From contig NC_053042.1 of the NCBI RefSeq assembly GCF_003473485.1, positions 34,500,762 to 34,564,761 on the forward strand: DNA of 64,000 bases, written 5' to 3'. The position numbers and the translations under genes were made by a program. The stretch's first letter is position 1; every line of letters starts with the position of its first letter. Of the stretch, positions 1 to 12,100 are shown piece by piece. The notes below the pieces were generated by a model that saw only the letters and a list, made by a program, of their open reading frames with translations, was not told where the DNA came from and searched no databases. Origin of the DNA: Medicago truncatula (lineage: Eukaryota; Streptophyta; Magnoliopsida; Fabales; Fabaceae).

Positions 1-664
1 CAATTAAGTTCAGCTTACTATTGCAGCTATTATCAGGAAAAAGCTATTTTGGTTAAAACAGGAGTATTTTCACTTGAGGAACCCAGGTTACCATTGCAGC
101 TACTATTATTTAGGAAGAACCTAGTTTGGTTAAAACAGGAATTAAGAATTTTCACTTGAGGAACCCAGATCACAAGTATACACACACGGCCTTGAACCTT
201 ATCAAAGTCATACAGAGAATTCCAAAAGCTGCTTAAGTTAATAGACGTGCAAAACTGTGGTTTATTTTATTTGTTAAAAAAGGGGGTTTAACTGCCGATG
301 GCAACTGATGTCCAGAATCTAGATCCTGCCAATAATGTCAACATCTATTGACAAATGTAAAAATTTGTATACACAATCTGATAACTCCAAAAATCAAACC
401 ATTAGTTAAACCTAGGTATCATGTTAATATCACACACTGAATTTCAGAACATTCAAACAAGAAGATTGTACCACCTTAAATACATGCATATCAATGATAT
501 GTAACTAATAATAGTTAGCAAATTGATATCTCAACATGAATGAATATACAATAATAATAATGATTCAGATTGTAACAGCCTAACAATGACCCACCTATTG
601 ATAGCATAAAAGTAATAGTATATTGTCAATGTAAATATAGACTATATCTAAAAGCCATTTATAC

Positions 665-2299
665 CTTGGCTTTCAATTTCTCATTTTCAGCCACTACCCA
701 ACACTGATCCTTTTCAAGAACAAACGATTCGTCCTTTTCATCAGTAGAAGCCATTTCATAACCTTCAGTCGCAGCTAATCTTCTGACTAGATAGTCATCG
801 GGCTTTTCAGGGTTCTTCAAGACCACAACATCTCCTACATAAACACGTCTGTCAAAGAAAAATGTCTATCACTAGCAAATAATGGAGAATATACATAACG
901 GGCTGCATATGAAAAAGTCCATTGTCAGATAATCTCTTAACTAACTTTTGTGGAACTTAGGAATAACAAGAACAAAATGGAGTCAGACCAATTTCAAATT
1001 TTGAAATTGACACAGTAAGTTGGTAATCTTTTTACGATGGAGGGTGATGATCATGACTTAGACCATCCATTAGCTTCAAAATAATATTAGTTGCACCACA
1101 AAAAAAAAAAAAAAAAAAAAAACACATAACCACCACCTGGGATGAGCATGAAATTAGTGAAACCACTAGAACCAGCTAATTTATAACTTCATAAATAACA
1201 ATGTCCAAAACAAACGTGTCACTGGGAAGGTTGTTTCCACAACCTTATCGTTGCAGCAAGGCTCGCCCTTGAGCACGCTACTGAATAGAAGAATAACACC
1301 AACCATAGTATTTTCTTACTATGTGAAATCGACGAATCAAATGAAGCCATAATGTCCTATCCTATAATAAATCATATCTAATGCTCCAATATTTAAATCC
1401 AAATCTTAAGCAATAGTTTGATCTATAATTTTCCTTGATCTCCCTCTAAATGTAACTATTGGACAGTCCTCTATCAGATCTACCCTCCTTACTGGTGCGT
1501 CAAAGGGTCTTCTCCTATTGGGTAATGAGGGGAGCCCGGAGGATCAACCACACCACATTGGGCTCAGAGCAACAACACAAGTGAGAGAGACATTACATTT
1601 TTACCCAAAACATTAAGACATTATGTCTATGGGTCCTCTCACTCATAAAGTGTTCAACCTCTACTTTTGGGTCGACCACTAAACTAACTTAAACTTGCTA
1701 CACAACATCTCTGCACATACCCAGACTGAAAACTCTGCCATCTTTTCCAAAATGCAAACTTTTGCTCTAATAATTGATTCCTAAGCTTATATTGTTTGGT
1801 GAGCCACTAATCTACTCGAATTTGTCTCAGCAAATGAAGCACTGACACAGACACTAGACACCGCACACGACAAAATGAAAGGACAAACAATACAAAATAT
1901 ATGAGTATGATTAATTACTTTTGGTCCGGAATCGGTAATCTGCGAACAAGAAGAGTAGCTCCTTTGGCATCAATAGTAGGGGCCATCTCCTCTCCTTTAG
2001 TCCAATGCAAAAAGGTCATCTTTCCATTAGTGAAATGCTTGAAAATAAAATCCATTAGCTCATTATCTTTCACATGACCACCTTTATGATTCTGTCAATC
2101 AAATTTCAGCATTCAAAACAGCTTAACAATAAAATTCGTAACGAAGGCACAATTATTGAAGAAACACACTCGCTTGAAATGAAACCCTAAAAGAGAAATG
2201 AAAAAAGAAATTAAAATGAAGAGATACCTTGTAGCCGAGATCGATGGTGTATTGAGCTTTGGATTGAAGGTAGCGACACCACGTTGTGAAGGAAACCAT
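665..2299 (-). CDS. Mitochondrial inner membrane protease-like protein (S26 family fold), 5' part only
   Basis: Three exons read on the minus strand: 2228-2299, 1919-2091 and 665-848. All junctions are GT-AG and in phase, giving the first 143 residues from an ATG at 2299. The rest, probably about 60 residues, lies beyond the left edge; no further exon was found in 1-664. The protein matches, from memory, the plant group annotated as mitochondrial inner membrane protease / S24-S26 peptidase-like (Arabidopsis At2g31140 type): a short N-terminus, then HWTKGEEMAPT around residues 53-63 and YLVRRLAATEG around 101-111. In active S26 peptidases these two boxes hold the catalytic Ser before Met and a Lys before Arg. 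Here those positions are Glu59 and Arg104, so a catalytically inactive relative is likely. It is divergent from the eL21 gene, with about 1 kb between the start codons. Family assignment is fairly sure; function is not. Confidence 0.72.
851..1916. other. Intron 2 of the protease-like gene, with repeat-derived sequence
   Basis: This long intron holds a poly-A run near 1100-1121 and a block at about 1560-1700 resembling the LTR-like repeat at 55.6 kb. No other coding signal was seen in it. Confidence 0.5.
1557..1705 (-). repeat. LTR-like repeat fragment (TRIM/copia-type fossil), copy 1
   Basis: This block shares a long diverged match, in the same orientation, with 55600-55745 (both contain TTACCCAAAAC, ATGGGT.CTCT and ATAAAGTGT in the same order). 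At the 55.6 kb copy a primer-binding-site-like motif adjoins it, so this copy is read as an old LTR fragment on the minus strand. It is truncated and clearly ancient. Confidence 0.5.
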
Positions 2300-3170
2300 T
2301 GTTGGAGAACAAAAACAACACCTCTACACTCTCTACGTTAAACCCCCCAAAAAATGTAGAACTTGTGATTTCTCGGAGTATAACGTGGCAGATATTAAAA
2401 AAAATGAATTTTAATATTTATTTTCTTTTTTTCTCAAAAAAAAAAAACATATTTATTTTCTTTTTTAGGCAAAAATAATGTTACTTTATGTAGTAAAAAA
2501 AATTACTTTCTGCGGATGAAAAAAAACAGATAATAATTAAAAGAGTCTTCCTTCAATAAAACAAAAAGAGTCTTGATAACAAAATATATTTGTCAATTAA
2601 CCATGGGGTGAGTGAGAAGTTAATCAGCTTGGATTAGGGTGTGTTAAGTTCACTTGAAGAAAAGTGAAGGGAAATCTTATTAATGGAGGAGACGAAAGCG
2701 ACTGAGAATAAATATATGTCTGATTCTTCGAGAAGTTAGGTAGCTCAATCGATTTAAGTTAAAAATTAAAATAGTTTGGGATCGTAGATGCAAACCTAAA
2801 CGAATAAGTTAAAATGCTAGTTCAATTAATTTGAGTTAACAGTTAATTATCAACATTTTGTTATTAAAAAAATATATGCACGGTGAAAACCCCCTATCAC
2901 CTCATAAGTAACACATTATACTATACAACAAAGGGATGAATAATTAAAGAGTAAGAGTTCAAATTCTATAATCGAAAGTGAGTATTTTTGCAATAAAAAC
3001 TGTGAATTGCTAGAGAGATTGAAAAGAGAAAATGTAAAATGCACTTTAAACTACAAATAAAAATTCAAACAATGGTTAAATAAAATTGTCAAATTAGAGT
3101 GCAGGTAAGAAGTGTGTCGGGTGGGAAAAGAAATTCTCAAAAGAATTTGACAAGCAGTAAGATTGAAAGT

Positions 3171-3285
3171 TGAGCCCATTAACAGAAAGCATATAAAAAA
3201 AAAAGCCCAATAAAAAGCAATATTAGGGTTCTTCTTATTCCTCCTTTCTTCTTTCGAGCGGCAGCAGCAACACCAGAAACCCTAG
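3171..3285 (+). promoter_or_regulatory. eL21 promoter: site II and telo-box motifs, pyrimidine-rich leader
   Basis: Two AGCCCA motifs (reverse of site II, TGGGCT) lie near 3173 and 3204. A reverse telo-box TTAGGGTT lies at about 3223, a pyrimidine-rich tract at about 3230-3255, and a forward telo-box AAACCCTAG at 3277-3285, just before the ATG. Site II plus telo-box is the known arrangement of plant ribosomal protein promoters. Confidence 0.7.
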
Positions 3286-3296
3286 AAGAAGGAAAC

Positions 3297-4725
3297 ATGC
3301 CTGCAGGTCATGGTTTACGATCCCGCACCAGAGATTCATTCTCTCGTCCCTTCCGCAAGAAGGGAACAATAGCCTTAGCCACCTACCTCAGGACCTATCA
3401 TATCGGCGACTATGTCGATATTAGAGTTAACGGAGCTGTGCACAAAGGTATGCCGCACAAATTCTACCACGGTCGTACCGGTCGTGTCTGGAATGTGACT
3501 AAGCGTGCCATTGGTGTTGAAGTCAATAAGCAAGTATGTCAAAGCTTCTTATAGTCATCACTTCGTTATCATTTTTGTTTTTTCACTGATTCGTACTGGT
3601 TAATGATTGATTTTACTGTTATATCTGCAAATATATGTCATGTGGTAGTTGTGATGATTTGTTCAATTGATATTTTTTTGTTTCATTTCGAGCTTTCTAT
3701 TCAGGATCCAGTTTAAGTTCATGTTACAAATGAATTGTTGATTGTGTTTTGTTTTATATTAGGTCATTGCTTTGTTCCTTGATTCATTTTGTTGTTTGAG
3801 TTTTGTTTGGATGGATTAGCTTCTGAGTTTTGTTTTTGTTGTTACAAATGAATTGCTGATCGAGTTATGTTTGTTTTTGAAACCTTTTTATAACATTCTT
3901 CAGAAGCCTTTTGATCTTATTTTTACAAGTTCTCTAAGATAGCTTACTGCTTATAGCATATACAGAAACAATTCAATTTTATTTTATCATTTGGAGCAAA
4001 AAAAAAAAAAGCTCTTATCATAATAAGCACCAGTGCTATAGGCTGTCTATCCAAACATGCCCTAAGTTTTTGTTTTCCCCAACTTATTTAAGAGACTTTA
4101 AGTTTAGTCCCTACAAATAATTTCGTTTATGTCAAGGCTCCAATTTCTCACTTGGAACAAATATTATTTAAAGTTTTCATCATAATCACCAATTCATTGA
4201 CAAACCTTAGATGAGGTTTTTGAAGAGACTAAATTGGACATGATGTTTTATATGGACTCAAACCATATTTAACACAAGATTCTTGTAAGTTTTTAGGTTG
4301 TAAGTTAAATGAGATTGAGACGAACATTTTTAATTTCCAGAGAATCTCTTGGATAGAATGTATGATTGTTTCATAATTACCTCAATTTTTTATGTTCTCT
4401 GCAAGTGCTCCGTTGCTTGTAAAGATATTGTTTACTCAATTTTAAAATGTTGCTATTTGTGTTTCAGGTTAGGAACAAGATATTGAGGAAGAGGATCCAT
4501 GTCCGAGTGGAGCATGTTATGCCATCAAGGTGCACTGAGGAGTTCAGATTGAGGAAGATCAAGAATGATCAATTGAAGGCTGAGGCTAAGGCCAAGGGAG
4601 AGGTGATAAGCACCAAGCGCAAGCCAGAGGGCCCCAAACCTGGTTTCATGGTCGAAGGTGCTACATTGGAGACTGTTACTCCAATTCCGTATGATGTCGT
4701 TAATGATCTCAAAGGAGGATACTAG
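3297..4725 (+). CDS. RPL21: Ribosomal protein eL21 (60S L21), complete
   Basis: Two exons, 3297-3533 and 4468-4725, joined by a GT-AG intron after the codon for Gln79. The product is 164 residues, the usual length of plant eL21. It begins [13 protein letters not shown], has the HIGDYVDI and [12 protein letters not shown] segments typical of the SH3-like barrel of eL21 in exon 1, and a basic second half ([16 protein letters not shown]) ending VNDLKGGY. It is a structural protein of the cytosolic large ribosomal subunit, contacting 5S and 28S rRNA near the central protuberance. The upstream telo-box and site II motifs fit a growth-linked ribosomal promoter. No stop or frame problem was seen. 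The intron carries a MITE-like fragment at about 3940-4065. Confidence 0.96.
3940..4065. repeat. MITE fragment of the AGCTTATAAGC family in the eL21 intron
   Basis: The segment contains TAGCTTACTGCTTATAGCATA at its start and GGCTGTCTATCCAAACATGC at its end, with TTTATTTTATC between. The same modules recur in SMC1 intron 1 (6650-7240) and the first patellin intron. The ends form an imperfect inverted repeat. It is a small non-autonomous DNA element of a family spread through this window. Confidence 0.5.
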
Positions 4726-6048
4726 GATTTTATTTGCACTTTCTACTTCTCTGTTAGACTGCATATTGTTGTGCTTGGTTTTGTTTTGTTTTTTGTCATC
4801 TATCTTTCTTCATCTGAACACCCTTCAAATTTATGAAATACCAGACTCAAATTTTGTTTTGTTCGATTATTAATCCACCTATATTTTATATGATTCTCGT
4901 TATTATTCTATTCTTCTCAATAATGTGATTTATGAATATGCTTGGGGATACACATGTCTTAAGCAGAAGATGTGCATTGGGGTATACCTTCAATCTATGT
5001 ACTTCAAAACTAAACTTGTACCAACCTATGCACAAAATCTTTATCTTTAACTACTAATTTCTTTCTATAAAGTAGGGCAATAGTAATATCACCAACAACT
5101 TAATCAGCTCAAGCGGTTGGAGGTTGGTCGATTTGATGACAATAATAATTGCACCTTTTCAAATTTCAATCACTTGATGAATCCCATTTTTTCATACGTT
5201 CTTTTTTGTTTCTATGTTTGAAGAAGTATTCACTACCCCCGCTCCTGTTTGTTTTTATTTCTGTTGTAAAAAGAACAATGTAACCATGTAACCATTCTTT
5301 GGCTTTAGTTTCTTCCTTACCCTGTTCTTTACGACCACCTGTATAAGCAAAATTAAGCTGGGAAATGGGTTGAAGGTTAGAGTATCTTTTTAAAATGTGA
5401 AGGTTAAGAGTTCTTTGAAGATAAAGGTGGAGAGGAAAATCTAATGTGGCTACACATTAGATCGATTTTTTTTGGAAGAGGTTTTACTCCCCTACATATT
5501 TTGCTGTAGTTGGGTGAACTTGTTCATCGTATGGATTCAAGAACATTTGGTTCTATATTTTAAGGCTCAAAGGGCTTATTTGTTGGTGATTTATCCTAAA
5601 TATGCCGAGAACAAGATGATAGTAACACATTGCAATTAAACAAATACAAATCAACCCTCTATATCTAATCTATATATCTACACATACGTTACCCTCACTA
5701 AATATTATTCAAATTACACACAATTACCTTAACCCACTATCTATACCAGTGCAATAGTGTTTTTCTTTTTTAATAAATAGACCCCTTTGATATTCATCCT
5801 TACCACAAGATTGAAGAGTGAATGTTGCAATTTTGAAAATGATATTATATTAATGGACATAATCAATTTGTTGTGTCCTAGAATCACTTCAAGTGATGTT
5901 AATCCAGTAACTTCCTAAGCAAGTGATGTTAAATGTTAATGTTAATACTTCCTAAGCACACTCGTCACTAAATTTAGTAACGCATCGTCATGCTACAAAA
6001 AAGCCGATAATAATAACCGTACCAAATCAAAATTCCACAATCACTGAA
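4726..6048. other. Intergenic spacer between eL21 and SMC1
   Basis: This holds the 3' flank of eL21 followed by AT-rich sequence. There is no open frame with family resemblance and no clear repeat boundary. The last 100 bases belong to the SMC1 promoter. Confidence 0.5.
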
Positions 6049-6056
6049 ATTCACAA

Positions 6057-6090
6057 TCCCGCCAATTCATTTTCACTTCCAAACCCTAAC
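6057..6090 (+). promoter_or_regulatory. E2F-like site and telo-box upstream of SMC1
   Basis: TCCCGCCAA at 6057-6065 (reverse TTGGCGGGA) resembles the E2F/DP consensus of S-phase genes. A telo-box AAACCCTAA follows at about 6081. Both sit within 95 bases of the SMC1 start codon. S-phase control of cohesin genes by E2F is a known pattern; its use here is inferred. Confidence 0.5.
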
Positions 6091-6148
6091 CCCTCTTTCT
6101 CCCCCCAAATTCCCTCTCCGCTAGTGTTTCTCTTCCACCACCGCAACC

Positions 6149-9100
6149 ATGCCATCTCTGCACTCGCCAGGCAAAATCCTCCGCCTGGAACTCTCCAACT
6201 TCAAATCCTACAAAGGATTCCAGCAAATCGGCCCTTTCTACGATTTCACCGCCATCATCGGCCCCAACGGCGCCGGAAAATCCAACCTCATGGATGCTAT
6301 CAGCTTCGTCCTCGGCGTTCGCACCAACCAACTCCGTGGCGCTCAGTTGAAAGATCTCATCTACACTTTCGATGATCGTGAGAAAGAACACAAAGGTCGA
6401 AGAGCCTTTGTGAGATTGGTTTATCAGCTTGCGAATGAATCCGAAATCAAATTCACTAGAACTATTACTTCTGCTGGTGCTAGTGAGTATCGGATTGATG
6501 ATAGTGTTGTTAATTGGGATGTCTACAATGCTAGACTCAAATCCTTGGGGATTCTCGTCAAAGCACGCAATTTCTTGGTTTTTCAGGTTTTTTTCCCTCA
6601 ATTTCTTTGTAATTTCTTGTTGATAGTGTTTAACTATGGACTTGTTTGGATAAACAGTTTATTTGCAGCTTATAGAACAAGTACTTTTCATGATAAGCAG
6701 TTATACATAAGCTATTTTTATAGAAAACGATGAAATAAAGTTAAATTGTTTTTTTATATGCTATAAGTTTTTTTATAAGCCATATTTGGGAGCTTATGAA
6801 AATAAGTTGAAAACAGCTTATTTGTTTTTTATTTTAATTTCTTGTTGGTGGTATTTACGAGCACAGACACCAGACACTTTGAAACTACGTTGACACCGGT
6901 AATAATTTGAAATAATTGCAAACATGGCTTCTATTGGAAGTGTCGGCGCTACAATATAGCTTATAAAAACAGCTTGTAGCATATACAAAAACAAGTTAAC
7001 TTTATTTTATCTTTTTCTATAAAAATACCTTATGTAAGCTTTATGCATAAACACTTATTTTTGGCTATAAGCTGTTTATCCAAGCTCTCCAATATGGCCG
7101 AAAAAGCTTGTCCAAACAGCTTTTAAGACAAATTGAAGTTGCACTAAGCTTTTTTTTTTTTTTTTTTTTTTTTTCCGGCTATAAGCTGATTTTATAAGCT
7201 ATAAACTATTTTTATTAGCTATATTCGAAAGCTTATCTTTGTTTTACACTGGAATGGTTGTTGAGTATGGTGAAATTATTTATTGTAGGGTGATGTGGAG
7301 TCGATTGCGTCGAAGAATCCGAAGGAGCTCACTGGGCTTATTGAGCAGATATCTGGATCTGATGAGCTTAAGAGAGATTATGAGCAATTTGAAGAAGAGA
7401 AAGCTTCTGCTGAAGAGAAATCGGCACTTGTTTATCAGAAGAAGAAGACGATGGTGATGGAGAGGAAGCAGAAGAAAGAACAGAAGGAAGAGGCGGAGAA
7501 ACATATTCGCTTGCAGGATCAATTGGTAACTTTATCTGCTTTTGATTTATGTTTGTTTGTGTATAGTATACTTCATAGGCACTTTATTGATATGGAGGAC
7601 AGGTGAATAAAAAAGGAAAATTTTTTGGTATGCTGGACAGCTTATCTGTATTCGTTTGCTGTTTCAGTTGTTCTTGTATATAGGATTTCCCTTCAGAGTT
7701 CATCTTCTATACAAATCAGTCTTATTTCAGTTTAATATTTTCTGTTGGATCTATTAATTTCTTTGCTTGACAGCATTTTCCATTTCATATATGTACTAGG
7801 AATTATGATTGCTACTATCATTATATCATACATTTTTTATTTTCTCTTCAGTTTTTCTCTTGATCTTTATCCGACTGCTTATGGTGAAAATGAAATTCTC
7901 AAATATGTTTTTTTTTTTTCCCTTGCAGAAATCTATGAAGAAGGAACATTTTTTGTGGCAGTTGTTCAATATAGAAAATGATGTTGTTAAAACAACCGAG
8001 GAACTTGAAGCTGATAAAAGAAGCCGTGAAGGTGTTATTAAAGAATTAGAAAATTTTGAACATGAAGCCGGCAAAAAGAAAAAAGAGCAAGCCAAGTATC
8101 TGAAAGAAGTTATGCTACGCGAGAAGAAAATAGCTGAGAAAAGCAATAGACTTGACAAGACTGTGAGTGTTTTTTCTTCTTCTATTTGGGGTGGGTTTTG
8201 GGAATTAGCCACTTAATTTTCTACTCTAGCTATTGAACTTTTCACACAGGTTGATCCTATGCTATGCATCTTAAACATTGCTCGTTTTTAATAGGCTATA
8301 GTGTGACTTGTACATAAGGACTACAGTTTGAATCCTCCCTTTTGAGCTGTTTCCTACTCCTTCGGAAACAAAAATGAAATATATATCTTGGACTATGTGA
8401 AAATCATCTTTCTAAGTTTTTTAGTTTTGTTTCTTCTGTTGATTTTATTTGTTATGCGCCTTGTCGTTTATGGGATTTTTCTGGTTTCTGTCCTCCTTGC
8501 AGCAACCTGAGCTTCTGAAGTTAAAGGAGGAAATGTCTCGTATCAGTACAAAAATTAAAAAAGGGAAGAAAGAGCTTGGCAAAAAAAGGGAAGAGCAAAA
8601 GGGGCACGCCAAAGATATAGCAGACCTACAGAGTGGTATTGAGGATCTTACAGGGAAAATGAAAGACCTAAATGAAAAGGGTCGAAATGTTGGCGATCAG
8701 ATTCAGTTAGATGATAATGAGTTGCAAGAATATTTTAGAATGTGAGTGTTTATCCGCTGCATCACCATTCTATATTTTGTTCTTTTTCGTTTAGAACAGG
8801 ATAATTGCTTAGTGCTCGGAGTGAGCTAAAATCTTATGTTTTTAAACAACAAAGAAATAAATACATAGAAAGGAATACAATGGATATTCCAACCCTTGTA
8901 CAGTTAGAGCCAGAGCACAAAGAGACACTGATAGAACTGGAACCCAGAAACTGGGAAATCGTATTGTGTTTTGGGTTGCACCAACTATCTTATTTGCCTT
9001 TTACCCACTATATACTAATTCCTCTAGTCTTGATTCTAAGCAAAAATACCTCAAATCATGCTAAATAAGAATTTAAGTTGAGTACAATTAATTTTCTTAA

Positions 9101-12100
9101 TTTGAAAAAGTAATTGTATTTTTCACTTCATGAGAACTTGTTCCACGAGAATGAAATGGTTATTGAAAAATAAAATCTATATTAATTGAAGGGTATTTTA
9201 GAAAATGTTTTATTTTTGCTTATAATCAAGACCGGAAAGAGCATGTTATTTGATCATGCTGGTGGGGTAAAAAATGTGTTGACTTTTAGGTATAGTAGGT
9301 AAAACTATTTTAGTATCATGTCATTTTTTTATCTCTTTGTTGAAGAAAGTCTTTATTCCTCATTGGTTTAAATTGCACATTTAATGTCAAAATGAAACGG
9401 ATACAAGAAACAAACATCACTGGCCTGAAGTTTGAACATGTATAGATTAGTAATATTTTGCCTAATATCACGCGGAGGTTTGCAGATGGTGTTAGCTGCA
9501 TATGATATTTCTTTTATTCAGTGGTCGATTTCTTGTTATTTGCCGTTGGCCATGTGTTTCCAGTACTTGGTAGTTAGTATTCTTTTCAACTTTTAATTTG
9601 TTATTGATGTTTCATCTTTCTGCTTTGGAACTTGTGATGATAATGCTGTTATTACAGAAAAGAGGAAGCTGGGATGAAAACCGCAAAGCTTAGAGAGGAA
9701 AAAGAACTTCTAGATAGGCAGCAACATGCTGATAGTGAAGCTCAAAATAATTTGGAAGAAAATCTTCAACAATTAAAAAACCGGGAGGCTGAGCTGGATT
9801 CACAGGAAAAGCAGATGCGAGAAAGGCTTGAAAAAATTCTTGATAGTTCTGCAAAGAATAAGGATGTAGTTGAAGACTTGAATAGACAATTGCGTAAGAT
9901 GAAAGAAGATCATAGTGCATCCAAGTAAATCAACTTGTTATTCTTTTTTATTTTATTTTTCATTTTAATTTAAGGTATCCTACTGCATTACAGACTTCAT
10001 TGTGGACATTTGTGAAATGATATGTGCTACTTTTGTTCTGCAGGAGAAGGTATGATAACTTGAAGATAAAAATTGGCGAAATAGAAAATAAACTACGTGA
10101 TCTGAAGGCGGATCGCTATGAAAACGAGAGAGATGCTAAATTGTCTCAGGCTGTGGCAACTCTGAAACGCTTGTTTCAAGGAGTCCATGGTCGCATGACT
10201 GATCTTTGTAGGCCTACACAGAAGAAGTATAACCTAGCCGTTACAGTTGCTATGGGTAAATTAATGGATGCAGTTGTTGTGGAGGATGAAAAGACCGGGA
10301 AGGAATGCATCAAGGTCAGTGAGATTTCCCAATATCCTAGTTTGTCCCTTTTTATTTTTCAAAACTTTATGATTATTGATTGCTAAGAAGTTAGACTCTG
10401 TTCCTGTTTGCTGTTGATGGCTATTTTTTTTTTTGCTTTAGATTTTAATACATTTTTCTTATAGTTGATACACAGTGAATAAATTCAGAAAAAAGGAAAC
10501 AAGGTAGAGAACCATTAATAAGTATGGTGGCATCAGCGTATTCTAACATGGACCACCTAGATGGTGGTTCTTGATGTGCCACTAGTTCTGGTCATTAAAT
10601 TCTTCTGGTCTTGCATCCCACACCCTACCAAATTACCCCTTCCTCAATCCATCTTGTAGCGGCCTCACCCTAAATCGTCGGAGCCCATTCCCAACCCTTG
10701 CTGGGCACCCATCTTCTCCCCTCTCCTCCAAAAAAACCCTCGCCTCCTAGTCTACGACAGTAGGAGCAAAAATAAAAAAGAGATGGAAGAAAAAGAAGCC
10801 ATAAAATCGAAAACCAAGGGGTTAGAAGGTTGCAACTTCGACATCCTTCCTTGGAATCAAACCCAGCTAGGTAGTACTCTTGGAGGAAGTGAGATGGGAG
10901 ATCCGTGGTGTGGTGCCAGTTATGACAGAGGCACTTCTGTTTGAGTTTGCATGATGCGTGTGATTGCTGTGAAAGGGCATTAAGGTTAGGAAGAGAGGAT
11001 AATCCGGTATATAGGGTCTACCCTATTACGGTGATGACCAAATTAATCAATGTTGCTTAATGATGGTCCACTGTGGTCCATGTTATAATAGGCCTAGTAA
11101 TGTATCTATATAGGAACACAAATTTTGCTTGCATTGATATTCATGGACTTCAAAATAAGGTAGAAAGTCATGTGAAACATAAACCTTGTGAACTGAAAGC
11201 CCAAACATGAAACTAGCTTCGGGATTTCAAGCTGGTGGACCTACATATTGTTGCCTTTTCATCTATGAGGACCTAAATAATTACATTTAGCCTTCTGCCA
11301 TTCCGGCGGATTTTGTTTGACCCATCTCTTTAGTTGGAATGACAAGATTGCTGTTATGCAGTAGAGTTTTTGTGTTACAATACAAGATGTAGGACTATTG
11401 CTTCCATTTCGTCACTTCCTATTTCTTTGTTTTTTAATAAGATTGTTATATTATTTTTTTCTAAGGCTGTTATATAATTGTTACTGTTGAAAGGCATGCT
11501 TTTCTATCTAATTCTTTGAGGAACCTATGTAACTGCTGAAAAGCTATATCTTTGGTGTAAATATATGCAATTCTTCCTGTTTGAACTTTGAAGTTCTGTA
11601 TATTCATTGAAATTTTTATTATTTTTTTGCTTCTCTACAGTATTTAAAAGAGCAGAGGCTTCCTCCCCAGACATTTATTCCTCTACAATCTATTCGGGTG
11701 AAGCAAATAATGGAAAGATTACGCTCATTAGGGGGTACAGCAAAACTGGTTTTCGATGTGATCCAATATCCTTATTTAACTAGTGGCTACTTTGAGGAAC
11801 CTGGTTGTGAGGGTACAAAGGGTCAAGATCCTCTCCATTTTTTTTTCCACCCTCCATTTTTTTCCATTACCAAAGTTTTGGAAATATAAATGGAATGATG
11901 TGCATTTGGTGGGTCTGATTATTTTTTGTACACTTCAAAACCCTTCAAAACTATAGTAATGGAGAGGGAAAATGGAGAGACAAAATGGAAAGGATCCTAA
12001 CCCGTCTACAAAAGCTTCAAATTTTGCTGTTTGAATTTGTTCTAACACCTCGTTTATAGATCTATTTTGAAATTTACCTTTTAAGCTAGTTTGCCCATCA

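Noticed and set aside
3640-3830. Possible C/D-box snoRNA in the eL21 intron (TGATGA at about 3652)
   Set aside because: The next CTGA is about 170 bases away and no terminal stem was seen, so the pairing is not credible.
6086-6601. 171-codon open frame on the minus strand
   Set aside because: It is the antisense of SMC1 exon 1 and has no resemblance to any family; the sense strand encodes the Walker A region.
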